64,000 nucleotides of DNA from Charina bottae (taxonomy: Eukaryota > Chordata > Lepidosauria > Squamata > Charinaidae): positions 1,808,501-1,872,500 of the forward strand of contig JALMGJ010000060.1 in the NCBI GenBank assembly GCA_023362775.1, in the 5' to 3' direction. The notes beneath the pieces are model-generated. The model was given only the letters and a program-made list of their open reading frames with translations, ran no database searches and was not told the DNA's origin. This document shows, in pieces, positions 35,637-49,152 of the stretch (position 1 is the stretch's first letter; every line of letters begins with the position of its first letter). A program made the translations under genes and the position numbers.

Positions 35637-38600
35637 ATTGAATTTAACGGTTGGAGGCACTTTCGGATGCTTGATTTGGGACGGCATAATTTTTGGCCCA
35701 AAAATCAAAAAATTCCTGACCGCGGAGTCAGGAAAAATCTCCCTGGAGGGGCCGGACCGAATCAGGTCAAATTGAAAAACGAAGGCCGCCATGAGATTCG
35801 GGGTTGAATTTAAGGGTTGGAGGTGCTTTCAGATGCTTGATTTGGGACGGCATAATTTTTGGCCCAAAAATCAAAAAATTCCTGAACGCGGAGTCAGGAA
35901 AAATCTCCCATGAGGGGCTGGACCGAATCCGGTCAAATTGAAAAAAGAAGGCCGCCATGAGATTCGGGGTTGAATTTAACGGTTGGAGGCACTTTCAGAT
36001 GCTTGATTTGGGACGGCATAATTTTTGGCCCAAAAATCAAAAAATTCCTGACCGCGGAGTCAGGAAAAATCTCCCGGGAGGGGCCGGACCGAATCAGGTC
36101 AAATTGAAAAACGAAGGCCGCCATGAGATTCGGGGTTGAATTTAACGGTTGGAGGCGCTTTCGGATGCTTGATTTGGGACGGCATAATTTTTGGCCCAAA
36201 AATCAAAAAATTCCTGACCGCGGAGTCAAGAAAAATCTCCTGGGAGGGGCCGGACCGAATCAGGTCAAATTGAAAAACGAAGGCCGCCATGAGTTTCGGG
36301 GTTGAATTTAACGGTTGGAGGCGCTTTCGGATGCTTGATTTGGGACGGCATAATTTTTGGCCCAAAAATCAAAAAATTCCTGACCGCGGAGTCAGGTAAA
36401 ATCTCCCGGGAGGGGCCGGACCGAATCCGGTCAAATTGAAAAAAGAAGGTCGCCATGAGATTCGGGATTGAATTTAATGGTTGGAGGCACTTTCAGATGC
36501 TTGATTTGGGACGGCATAATTTTTGGCCCAAAAATCAAAAAATTCCTGAACGCGGAGTCAGGAAAAATCTCCCATGAGGGGCTGGACCGAATCCGGTCAA
36601 ATTGAAAAAAGAAGGTCGCCATGAGATTCGGGATTGAATTTAACGGTTGGAGGCACTTTCAGATGCTTGATTTGGGACGGCATAATTTTTGCCGCAGAAA
36701 TAAAAAAATTCCTGACCGCACAGTCAGGAAAAATTTCCCGGGAGGGGCCGGACCGAATCCGGTCAAATTGAAAAAAGAAGGCCGCCATGAGATTCGGGGT
36801 TGAATTTAAGGGTTAAAGGCGCTTTGGGATGCTTGATTTGGGACGGCATAATTTTTGCCGCAAAAATTAAAAAATTCCTGACCGCAGAGTCAGGAAAAAT
36901 CTCCCGGGAGGGGCCGGACCGAATCCGGTCAAATTGAAAAAAGAAGGGCGCCATGAGATTCGGGGTTGAATTTAAGGGTTGGAGGTGCTTTCGGATGCTT
37001 GATTTGGGACGGCATAATTTTTGCCGCAAAAATTAAAAAATTCCTGACCGCAAAGTCAGGAAAAATCTCCCGGGAGGGGCCGGACCGAATCCGGTCAAAT
37101 TGAAAAAAGAAGGGCGCCATGAGATTCGGGGTTGAATTTAAGGGTTGGAGGTGCTTTCGGATGCTTGATTTTGGACGGCATAATTTTTGGCCCAAAAATC
37201 AAAAAATTCCTGACCGCGGAGTCAGGTAAAATCTCCCGGGAGGGGCTGGACCGAATCAGGTCAAATTGAAAAACGAAGGCCGCCATGAGATTCGGGGTAG
37301 AATTTAAGGGTTGGAGGTGCTTTCGGATGCTTGATTTGGGACGGCATAATTTTTGGCCCAAAAATCAAAAAATTCCTGACCGCAGAGTCAGGAAAAATCT
37401 CCCGGGAGGGGCCGGACCGAATCCGGTCAAATTGAAAAAAGAAGGGCGCCATGAGATTCGGGGTTGAATTTAAGGGTTGGAGGCGCTTTCGGATGCTTGA
37501 TTTGGGACGGCATAATTTTTGGCCCAAAAATCAAAAAATTCCTGACCGCGGAGTCAGGAAAAATCTCCTGGGAGGGGCCGGACCGAATCAGGTCAAATTG
37601 AAAAACGAAGGCCGCCATGAGATTCGGGGTTGAATTTAAGGGTTGGAGGTGCTTTCAGATGCTTGATTTGGGACGGCATAATTTTTGGCCCAAAAATCAA
37701 AACATTCCTGACCGCGGAGTCAGGAAAAATATCCCGGGAGGGGCCAGACCGAATCAGGTCAAATTGAAAAACGAAGGCCGCCATGAGATTCGGGGTTGAA
37801 TTTAACGGTTGGAGGTGCTTTCGGATGCTTGATTTGGGACGGCATAATTTTTGGCCCAAAAATCAAAAAATTCCTGACCGCGGAGTCAGGAAAAATCTCC
37901 CGCGGTGGGCCGGACCGAATCAGGTCAAATTGAAAAACGAAGGCCGCCATGAGATTCGGGGTTGAATTTAAGGGTTGGAGGTGCTTTCGGATGCTTGATT
38001 TGGGACGGCATAATTTTTGGCCCAAAAATGAAAAAATTCCTGACCGCGGAGTCAGGAAAAATCTCCCGGGAGGGGCCGGACCGAATCCGGTCAAATTGAA
38101 AAAAGAAGGGCGCCATGAGATTCGGGGTTGAATTTAAGGGTTGGAGGCGCTTTCGGATGCTTGATTTGGGACGGCATAATTTTTGGCCCAAAAATCAAAA
38201 CATTCCTGACCGCGGAGTCAGGAAAAATATCCCGGGAGGGGCCAGACCGAATCAGGTCAAATTGAAAAACGAAGGCCGCCAAGAGATTCGGGGTTGAATT
38301 TAAGGGTTAAAGGCGCTTTCGGATGCTTGATTTGGGACGGCATAATTTTTGCCGCAAAAATAAAAAAATTCCTGACCGCAGAGTCAGGAAAAATTTCCCG
38401 GGAGGGGCCGGACCGAATCCAGTCAAATTGAAAAAAGAAGGCCGCCATGAGATTCGGGGTTGAATTTAAGGGTTGGAGGTGCTTTCGGATGCTTGATTTG
38501 GGACGGCATAATTTTTGGCCCAAAAATCAAAAAATTCCTGACCGCAGAGTCAGGAAAAATCTCCCGGGAGGGGCCAGACCGAACCCGGTCAAATTGAAAA

Positions 38601-38727
38601 AAGAAGGGCGCCATGAGATTCGGGGTTGAATTTAAGGGTTGGAGGCGCTTTCGGATGCTTGATTTGGGACGGCATAATTTTTGGCCCAAAAATCAAAAAA
38701 TTCCTGACCGCGGAGTCAGGAAAAATC

Positions 38728-40685
38728 TCCCGGGAGGGGCCAGACCGAATCAGGTCAAATTGAAAAACGAAGGCCGCCAAGAGATTCGGGGTTGAATTTA
38801 AGGGTTAAAGGCGCTTTCGGATGCTTGATTTGGGACGGCATAATTTTTGCCGCAAAAATAAAAAAATTCCTGACCGCAGAGTCAGGAAAAATTTCCCGGG
38901 AGGGGCCGGACCGAATCCAGTCAAATTGAAAAAAGAAGGCCGCCATGAGATTCGGGGTTGAATTTAAGGGTTGGAGGTGCTTTCGGATGCTTGATTTGGG
39001 ACGGCATAATTTTTGGCCCAAAAATCAAAAAATTCCTGACCGCAGAGTCACGAAAAATCTCCCGGGAGGGGCCAGACCGAACCCGGTCAAATTGAAAAAA
39101 GAAGGGCGCCATGAGATTCGGGGTTGAATTTAAGGGTTGGAGGCGCTTTCGGATGCTTGATTTGGGACGGCATAATTTTTGGCCCAAAAATCAAAAAATT
39201 CCTGACCGCGGAGTCAGGAAAAATCTCCTGGGAGGGGCCGGACCGAATCAGGTCAAATTGAAAAACGAAGGCCGCCATGAGATTCGGGGTTGAATTTAAG
39301 GGTTGGAGGTGCTTTCGGATGCTTGATTTGGGACGGCATAATTTTCGGCCCAAAAATCAAAAAATTCCTGAACGCAGAGTCAGGAAAAATCTCCCAGGGT
39401 GGGCCGGACCGAATCAGGTCAAATTGAAAAACGAAGGCCGCCATGAGATTCAGGGTTGAATTTAAGGGTTGGAGGCGCTTTCGGATGCTTGCTTTGGGAC
39501 GGCATAATTTTTGCCCCAAAAATCAAAAAATTCCTGAACGCGGAGTCAGGAAAAATCTCCCATGAGGGGCTGGACCGAATCCGGTCAAATTGAAAAAAGA
39601 AGGCCGCCATGAGATTCGGGGTTGAATTTAACGGTTGGAGGCACTTTCAGATGCTTGATTTGGGACGGCATAATTTTTGGCCCAAAAATCAAAAAATTCC
39701 TGACCGCGGAGTCAGGAAAAATCTCCCGGGAGGGGCCGGACCGAATCAGGTCAAATTGAAAAACGAAGGCCGCCATGAGATTCGGGGTTGAATTTAAGGG
39801 TTGGAGGTGCTTTCGGATGCTTGATTTGGGACGGCATAATTTTTGGCCCAAAAATGAAAAAATTCCTGACCGCGGAGTCAGGAAAAATCTCCCGGGAGGG
39901 GCCGGACCGAATCAGGTCAAATTGAAAAACGAAGGCCGCCAAGAGATTCGGGGTTGAATTTAAGGGTTAAAGGCGCTTTCGGATGCTTGATTTGGGACGG
40001 CATAATTTTTGGCCCAAAAATCAAAAAATTCCTGACCGCAGAGTCAGGAAAAATCTCCCGGGAGGGGCCGGACCGAATCCGGTCAAATTGAAAAAAGAAG
40101 GGCGCCATGAGATTCGGGGTTGAATTTAAGGGTTGGAGGCGCTTTCGGATGCTTGATTTGGGACGGCATAATTTTTGGCCCAAAAATCAAAACATTCCTG
40201 ACCGCGGAGTCAGGAAAAATATCCCGGGAGGGGCCAGACCGAATCAGGTCAAATTGAAAAACGAAGGCCGCCAAGAGATTCGGGGTTGAATTTAAGGGTT
40301 AAAGGCGCTTTCGGATGCTTGATTTGGGACGGCATAATTTTTGCCGCAAAAATAAAAAAATTCCTGACCGCAGAGTCAGGAAAAATTTCCCGGGAGGGGC
40401 CGGACCGAATCCAGTCAAATTGAAAAAAGAAGGCCGCCATGAGATTCGGGGTTGAATTTAAGGGTTGGAGGTGCTTTCGGATGCTTGATTTGGGACGGCA
40501 TAATTTTTGGCCCAAAAATCAAAAAATTCCTGACCGCAGAGTCAGGAAAAATCTCCCGGGAGGGGCCAGACCGAACCCGGTCAAATTGAAAAAAGAAGGG
40601 CGCCATGAGATTCGGGGTTGAATTTAAGGGTTGGAGGCGCTTTCGGATGCTTGATTTGGGACGGCATAATTTTTGGCCCAAAAAT
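38728..40685. repeat. Segment repeated 3320 bp (20 monomers) downstream, copy 1
   Basis: It matches 42048-44005 with two differences found (GTCACGAAAA at 39051 in this copy, TTCCCTGG at 42218 in the other). The private TGCTTGCTTTGGG monomer occurs in both, near 39489 and 42809. Confidence 0.88.
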
Positions 40686-42047
40686 GAAAAAATTCCTGAC
40701 CGCGGAGTCAGGAAAAATCTCCCGGGAGGGGCCGGACCGAATCAGGTCAAATTGAAAAACGAAGGCCGCCAAGAGATTCGGGGTTGAATTTAAGGGTTAA
40801 AGGCGCTTTCGGATGCTTGATTTGGGACGGCATAATTTTTGGCCCAAAAATCAAAAAATTCCTGACCGCAGAGTCAGGAAAAATTTCCTGGGAGGGGCCG
40901 GACCGAATCAGGTCAAATTGAAAAGAGAAGGCCGCCATGAGATTCGGGGTAGAATTTAAGGGTTGGAGGTGCTTTCGGATGCTTGATTTGGGACGGCATA
41001 ATTTTTGGCCCAAAAATCAAAAAATTCCTGACCGCAGAGTCAGGAAAAATCTCCCGGGAGGGGCCGGACCGAATCCGGTCAAATTGAAAAAAGAAGGGCG
41101 CCATGAGATTCGGGGTTGAATTTAAGGGTTGGAGGCGCTTTCGGATGCTTGATTTGGGACGGCATAATTTTTGGCCCAAAAATCAAAAAATTCCTGACCG
41201 CGGAGTCAGGAAAAATCTCCTGGGAGGGGCCGGACCGAATCAGGTCAAATTGAAAAACGAAGGCCGCCATGAGATTCGGGGTTGAATTTAAGGGTTGGAG
41301 GTGCTTTCAGATGCTTGATTTGGGACGGCATAATTTTTGGCCCAAAAATCAAAACATTCCTGACCGCGGAGTCAGGAAAAATATCCCGGGAGGGGCCAGA
41401 CCGAATCAGGTCAAATTGAAAAACGAAGGCCGCCATGAGATTCGGGGTTGAATTTAACGGTTGGAGGTGCTTTCGGATGCTTGATTTGGGACGGCATAAT
41501 TTTTGGCCCAAAAATCAAAAAATTCCTGACCGCGGAGTCAGGAAAAATCTCCCGCGGTGGGCCGGACCGAATCAGGTCAAATTGAAAAACGAAGGCCGCC
41601 ATGAGATTCGGGGTTGAATTTAAGGGCTGGAGGTGCTTTCGGATGCTTGATTTGGGACGGCATAATTTTTGGCCCAAAAATGAAAAAATTCCTGACCGCG
41701 GAGTCAGGAAAAATCTCCCGGGAGGGGCCGGACCGAATCAGGTCAAATTGAAAAACGAAGGCCGCCAAGAGATTCGGGGTTGAATTTAAGGGTTAAAGGC
41801 GCTTTCGGATGCTTGATTTGGGACGGCATAATTTTTGGCCCAAAAATCAAAAAATTCCTGACCGCAGAGTCAGGAAAAATCTCCCGGGAGGGGCCGGACC
41901 GAATCCGGTCAAATTGAAAAAAGAAGGGCGCCATGAGATTCGGGGTTGAATTTAAGGGTTGGAGGCGCTTTCGGATGCTTGATTTGGGACGGCATAATTT
42001 TTGGCCCAAAAATCAAAACATTCCTGACCGCGGAGTCAGGAAAAATA

Positions 42048-44005
42048 TCCCGGGAGGGGCCAGACCGAATCAGGTCAAATTGAAAAACGAAGGCCGCCAA
42101 GAGATTCGGGGTTGAATTTAAGGGTTAAAGGCGCTTTCGGATGCTTGATTTGGGACGGCATAATTTTTGCCGCAAAAATAAAAAAATTCCTGACCGCAGA
42201 GTCAGGAAAAATTTCCCTGGAGGGGCCGGACCGAATCCAGTCAAATTGAAAAAAGAAGGCCGCCATGAGATTCGGGGTTGAATTTAAGGGTTGGAGGTGC
42301 TTTCGGATGCTTGATTTGGGACGGCATAATTTTTGGCCCAAAAATCAAAAAATTCCTGACCGCAGAGTCAGGAAAAATCTCCCGGGAGGGGCCAGACCGA
42401 ACCCGGTCAAATTGAAAAAAGAAGGGCGCCATGAGATTCGGGGTTGAATTTAAGGGTTGGAGGCGCTTTCGGATGCTTGATTTGGGACGGCATAATTTTT
42501 GGCCCAAAAATCAAAAAATTCCTGACCGCGGAGTCAGGAAAAATCTCCTGGGAGGGGCCGGACCGAATCAGGTCAAATTGAAAAACGAAGGCCGCCATGA
42601 GATTCGGGGTTGAATTTAAGGGTTGGAGGTGCTTTCGGATGCTTGATTTGGGACGGCATAATTTTCGGCCCAAAAATCAAAAAATTCCTGAACGCAGAGT
42701 CAGGAAAAATCTCCCAGGGTGGGCCGGACCGAATCAGGTCAAATTGAAAAACGAAGGCCGCCATGAGATTCAGGGTTGAATTTAAGGGTTGGAGGCGCTT
42801 TCGGATGCTTGCTTTGGGACGGCATAATTTTTGCCCCAAAAATCAAAAAATTCCTGAACGCGGAGTCAGGAAAAATCTCCCATGAGGGGCTGGACCGAAT
42901 CCGGTCAAATTGAAAAAAGAAGGCCGCCATGAGATTCGGGGTTGAATTTAACGGTTGGAGGCACTTTCAGATGCTTGATTTGGGACGGCATAATTTTTGG
43001 CCCAAAAATCAAAAAATTCCTGACCGCGGAGTCAGGAAAAATCTCCCGGGAGGGGCCGGACCGAATCAGGTCAAATTGAAAAACGAAGGCCGCCATGAGA
43101 TTCGGGGTTGAATTTAAGGGTTGGAGGTGCTTTCGGATGCTTGATTTGGGACGGCATAATTTTTGGCCCAAAAATGAAAAAATTCCTGACCGCGGAGTCA
43201 GGAAAAATCTCCCGGGAGGGGCCGGACCGAATCAGGTCAAATTGAAAAACGAAGGCCGCCAAGAGATTCGGGGTTGAATTTAAGGGTTAAAGGCGCTTTC
43301 GGATGCTTGATTTGGGACGGCATAATTTTTGGCCCAAAAATCAAAAAATTCCTGACCGCAGAGTCAGGAAAAATCTCCCGGGAGGGGCCGGACCGAATCC
43401 GGTCAAATTGAAAAAAGAAGGGCGCCATGAGATTCGGGGTTGAATTTAAGGGTTGGAGGCGCTTTCGGATGCTTGATTTGGGACGGCATAATTTTTGGCC
43501 CAAAAATCAAAACATTCCTGACCGCGGAGTCAGGAAAAATATCCCGGGAGGGGCCAGACCGAATCAGGTCAAATTGAAAAACGAAGGCCGCCAAGAGATT
43601 CGGGGTTGAATTTAAGGGTTAAAGGCGCTTTCGGATGCTTGATTTGGGACGGCATAATTTTTGCCGCAAAAATAAAAAAATTCCTGACCGCAGAGTCAGG
43701 AAAAATTTCCCGGGAGGGGCCGGACCGAATCCAGTCAAATTGAAAAAAGAAGGCCGCCATGAGATTCGGGGTTGAATTTAAGGGTTGGAGGTGCTTTCGG
43801 ATGCTTGATTTGGGACGGCATAATTTTTGGCCCAAAAATCAAAAAATTCCTGACCGCAGAGTCAGGAAAAATCTCCCGGGAGGGGCCAGACCGAACCCGG
43901 TCAAATTGAAAAAAGAAGGGCGCCATGAGATTCGGGGTTGAATTTAAGGGTTGGAGGCGCTTTCGGATGCTTGATTTGGGACGGCATAATTTTTGGCCCA
44001 AAAAT
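42048..44005. repeat. Segment repeated 3320 bp (20 monomers) downstream, copy 2
   Basis: Partner of 38728-40685. The intervening 40686-42047 is itself a patchwork resembling segments near 37600-38100 (offset 3652) and 40083 (offset 1826). Confidence 0.88.
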
Positions 44006-45666
44006 CAAAAAATTCCTGACCGCGGAGTCAGGAAAAATCTCCTGGGAGGGGCCGGACCGAATCAGGTCAAATTGAAAAACGAAGGCCGCCATGAGATTCG
44101 GGGTTGAATTTAAGGGTTGGAGGTGCTTTCGGATGCTTGATTTGGGACGGCATAATTTTCGGCCCAAAAATCAAAAAATTCCTGAACGCAGAGTCAGGAA
44201 AAATCTCCCAGGGTGGGCCGGACCGAATCAGGTCAAATTGAAAAACGAAGGCCGCCATGAGATTCAGGGTTGAATTTAAGGGTTGGAGGCGCTTTCGGAT
44301 GCTTGATTTGGGACGGCATAATTTTTGCCCCAAAAATCAAAAAATTCCTGAACGCGGAGTCAGGAAAAATCTCCCATGAGGGGCTGGACCGAATCCGGTC
44401 AAATTGAAAAAAGAAGGCCGCCATGAGATTCGGGGTTGAATTTAACGGTTGGAGGCACTTTCAGATGCTTGATTTGGGACGGCATAATTTTTGGCCCAAA
44501 AATCAAAAAATTCCTGACCGCGGAGTCAGGAAAAATCTCCCGGGAGGGGCCGGACCGAATCAGGTCAAATTGAAAAACGAAGGCCGCCATGAGATTCGGG
44601 GTTGAATTTAACGGTTGGACGCGCTTTCGGATGCTTGATTTGGGACGGCATAATTTTTGGCCCAAAAATCAAAAAATTCCTGACCGCGGAGTCAAGAAAA
44701 ATCTCCTGGGAGGGGCCGGACCGAATCAGGTCAAATTGAAAAAAGAAGGTCGCCATGAGATTCGGGATTGAATTTAACGGTTGGAGGCACTTTCAGATGC
44801 TTGATTTGGGACGGCATAATTTTTGCCGCAGAAATAAAAAAATTCCTGACCGCAGAGTCAGGAAAAATTTCCCGGGAGGGGCCGGACCGAATCCGGTCAA
44901 ATTGAAAAAAGAAGGCCGCCATGAGATTCGGGGTTGAATTTAAGGGTTAAAGGCGCTTTGGGATGCTTGATTTGGGACGGCATAATTTTTGCCGCAAAAA
45001 TCAAAAAATTCCTGACCGCAGAGTCAGGAAAAATCTCCCGGGAGGGGCCGGACCGAATCCGGTCAAATTGAAAAAAGAAGGGCGCCATGAGATTCGGGGT
45101 TGAATTTAAGGGTTGGAGGTGCTTTCGGATGCTTGATTTGGGACGGCATAATTTTTGCCGCAAAAATTAAAAAATTCCTGACCGCAGAGTCAGGAAAAAT
45201 CTCCCGGGAGGGGCCGGACCGAATCCGGTCAAATTGAAAAAAGAAGGGCGCCATGAGATTCGGGGTTGAATTTCAGGGTTGGAGGTGCTTTCGGATGCTT
45301 GATTTTGGACGGCATAATTTTTGGCCCAAAAATCAAAAAATTCCTGACCGCGGAGTCAGGTAAAATCTCCCGGGAGGGGCTGGACCGAATCAGGTCAAAT
45401 TGAAAAACGAAGGCCGCCATGAGATTCGGGGTTGAATTTAACGGTTGGAGGTGCTTTCAGATGCTTGATTTGGGACGGCATAATTTTTGGCCCAAAAATC
45501 AAAAAATTCCTGACCGCGGAGTCAGGAAAAATCTCCCGCGGTGGGCCGGACCGAATCAGGTCAAATTGAAAAACGAAGGCCGCCATGAGATTCGGGGTTG
45601 AATTTAAGGGTTGGAGGTGCTTTCGGATGCTTGATTTGGGACGGCATAATTTTTGGCCCAAAAATG

Positions 45667-48482
45667 AAAAAATTCCTGACCGCGGAGTCAGGAAAAATCT
45701 CCCGGGAGGGGCCGGACCGAATCCGGTCAAATTGAAAAAAGAAGGGCGCCATGAGATTCGGGGTTGAATTTAAGGGTTGGAGGCGCTTTCGGATGCTTGA
45801 TTTGGGACGGCATAATTTTTGGCCCAAAAATCAAAAAATTCCTGACCGCGGAGTCAGGAAAAATCTCCTGGGAGGGGCCGGACCGAATCAGGTCAAATTG
45901 AAAAACGAAGGCCGCCATGAGATTCGGGGTTGAATTTAAGGGTTGGAGGTGCTTTCAGATGCTTGATTTGGGACGGCATAATTTTTGGCCCAAAAATCAA
46001 AACATTCCTGACCGCGGAGTCAGGAAAAATATCCCGGGAGGGGCCAGACCGAATCAGGTCAAATTGAAAAACGAAGGCCGCCAAGAGATTCGGGGTTGAA
46101 TTTAAGGGTTAAAGGCGCTTTCGGATGCTTGATTTGGGACGGCATAATTTTTGCCGCAAAAATAAAAAAATTCCTGACCGCAGAGTCAGGAAAAATTTCC
46201 CGGGAGGGGCCGGACCGAATCCAGTCAAATTGAAAAAAGAAGGCCGCCATGAGATTCGGGGTTGAATTTAAGGGTTGGAGGTGCTTTCGGATGCTTGATT
46301 TGGGACGGCATAATTTTCGGCCCAAAAATCAAAAAATTCCTGAACGCAGAGTCAGGAAAGATCTCCCAGGGTGGGCCGGACCGAATCAGGTCAAATTGAA
46401 AAACGAAGGCCGCCATGAGATTCAGGGTTGAATTTAAGGGTTGGAGGCGCTTTCGGATGCTTGATTTGGGACGGCATAATTTTTGCCCCAAAAATCAAAA
46501 AATTCCTGAACGCGGAGTCAGGAAAAATCTCCCATGAGGGGCTGGACCGAATCCGGTCAAATTGAAAAAAGAAGGCCGCCATTAGATTCGGGGTTGAATT
46601 TAACGGTTGGAGGCACTTTCAGATGCTTGATTTGGGACGGCATAATTTTTGGCCCAAAAATCAAAAAATTCCTGACCGCGGAGTCAGGAAAAATCTCCCG
46701 GGAGGGGCCGGACCGAATCAGGTCAAATTGAAAAACGAAGGCCGCCATGAGATTCGGGGTTGAATTTAACGGTTGGAGGCGCTTTCGGATGCTTGATTTG
46801 GGACGGCATAATTTTTGGCCCAAAAATCAAAAAATTCCTGACCGCGGAGTCAAGAAAAATCTCCTGGGAGGGGCCGGACCGAATCAGGTCAAATTGAAAA
46901 ACGAAGGCCGCCATGAGTTTCGGGGTTGAATTTAACGGTTGGAGGCGCTTTCGGATGCTTGATTTGGGACGGCATAATTTTTGGCCCAAAAATCAAAAAA
47001 TTCCTGACCGCGGAGTCAGGTAAAATCTCCCGGGAGGGGCCGGACCGAATCAGGTGAAATTGAAAAACGAAGGCCGCCATGAGATTCGGGGTTGAATTTA
47101 AGGGTTGGAGGCACTTTCGGATGCTGGATTTGGGACGGCATAATTTTCGGCCCAAAAATCAAAAAATTCCTGAACGCAGAGTCAGGAAAAATCTCCCAGG
47201 GTGGGCCGGACCGAATCAGGTCAAATTGAAAAACAAAGGCCGCCATGAGATTCAGGGTTGAATTTAAGGGTTGGAGGCGCTTTCGGATGCTTGATTTGGG
47301 ACGGCATAATTTTTGCCCCAAAAATCAAAAAATTCCTGAACGCGGAGTCAGGAAAAATCTCCCATGAGGGGCAGGACCGAATCCGGTCAAATTGAAAAAA
47401 GAAGGTCGCCATGAGATTCGGGATTGAATTTAACGGTTGGAGGCACTTTCGGATGCTTGATTTGGGACGGCATAATTTTTGGCCCAAAAATCAAAAAATT
47501 CCTGACCGCGGAGTCAGGAAAAATCTCCCTGGAGGGGCCGGACCGAATCAGGTCAAATTGAAAAACGAAGGCCGCCATGAGATTCAGGGTTGAATTTAAG
47601 GGTTGGAGGTGCTTTCAGATGCTTGATTTGGGACGGCATAATTTTTGGCCCAAAAATCAAAAAATTCCTGAACGCGGAGTCAGGAAAAATCTCCCATGAG
47701 GGGCTGGACCGAATCCGGTCAAATTGAAAAAAGAAGGCCGCCATGAGATTCGGGGTTGAATTTAACGGTTGGAGGCACTTTCAGATGCTTGATTTGGGAC
47801 GGCATAATTTTTGGCCCAAAAATCAAAAAATTCCTGACCGCGGAGTCAGGAAAAATCTCCCGGGAGGGGCCGGACCGAATCAGGTCAAATTGAAAAACGA
47901 AGGCCGCCATGAGATTCGGGGTTGAATTTAAGGGTTGGAGGCGCTTTCGGATGCTTGATTTGGGACGGCATAATTTTTGGCCCAAAAATCAAAAAATTCC
48001 TGACCGCGGAGTCAAGAAAAATCTCCTGGGAGGGGCCGGACCGAATCAGGTCAAATTGAAAAACGAAGGCCGCCATGAGTTTCGGGGTTGAATTTAACGG
48101 TTGGAGGCGCTTTCGGATGCTTGATTTGGGACGGCATAATTTTTGGCCCAAAAATCAAAAAATTCCTGACCGCGGAGTCAGGTAAAATCTCCCGGGAGGG
48201 GCCGGACCGAATCCGGTCAAATTGAAAAAAGAAGGTCGCCATGAGATTCGGGATTGAATTTAACGGTTGGAGGCACTTTCAGATGCTTGATTTGGGACGG
48301 CATAATTTTTGGCCCAAAAATCAAAAAATTCCTGACCGCGGAGTCAGGAAAAATCTCCCATGAGGGGCTGGACCGAATCCGGTCAAATTGAAAAAAGAAG
48401 GTCGCCATGAGATTCGGGATTGAATTTAACGGTTGGAGGCACTTTCAGATGCTTGATTTGGGACGGCATAATTTTTGCCGCA
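45667..48482. repeat. Segment repeated 3486 bp (21 monomers) downstream, copy 1
   Basis: 2816 bp that match 49153-51968 with no difference found by eye. Private markers present in both include GGAAAGATCTCCC, CGCCATTAGATTC (a destroyed ATGAGATTC landmark) and GGGGCAGGACC. Confidence 0.88.
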
Positions 48483-49152
48483 GAAATAAAAAAATTCCTG
48501 ACCGCAGAGTCAGGAAAAATCTCCCGGGAGGGGCCGGACCGAATCCGGTCAAATTGAAAAAAGAAGGCCGCCATGAGATTCGGGGTTGAATTTAAGGGTT
48601 AAAGGCGCTTTCGGATGCTTGATTTGGGACGGCATAATTTTTGCCGCAAAAATTAAAAAATTCCTGACCGCAGAGTCAGGAAAAATCTCCCAGGAGGGGC
48701 CGGACCGAATCCGGTCAAATTGAAAAAAGAAGGGCGCCATGAGATTCGGGGTTGAATTTAAGGGTTGGAGGTGCTTTCGGATGCTTGATTTTGGACGGCA
48801 TAATTTTTGGCCCAAAAATCAAAAAATTCCTGACCGCGGAGTCAGGTAAAATCTCCCGGGAGGGGCTGGACCGAATCAGGTCAAATTGAAAAACGAAGGC
48901 CGCCATGAGATTCAGGGTTGAATTTAACGGTTGGAGGTGCTTTCGGATGCTTGATTTGGGACGGCATAATTTTTGGCCCAAAAATCAAAAAATTCCTGAC
49001 CGCGGAGTCAGGAAAAATCTCCCGGGAGGGGCCGGACCGAATCCGGTCAAATTGAAAAAAGAAGGGCGCCATGAGATTCGGGGTTGAATTTAAGGGTTGG
49101 AGGCGCTTTCGGATGCTTGATTTGGGACGGCATAATTTTTGGCCCAAAAATC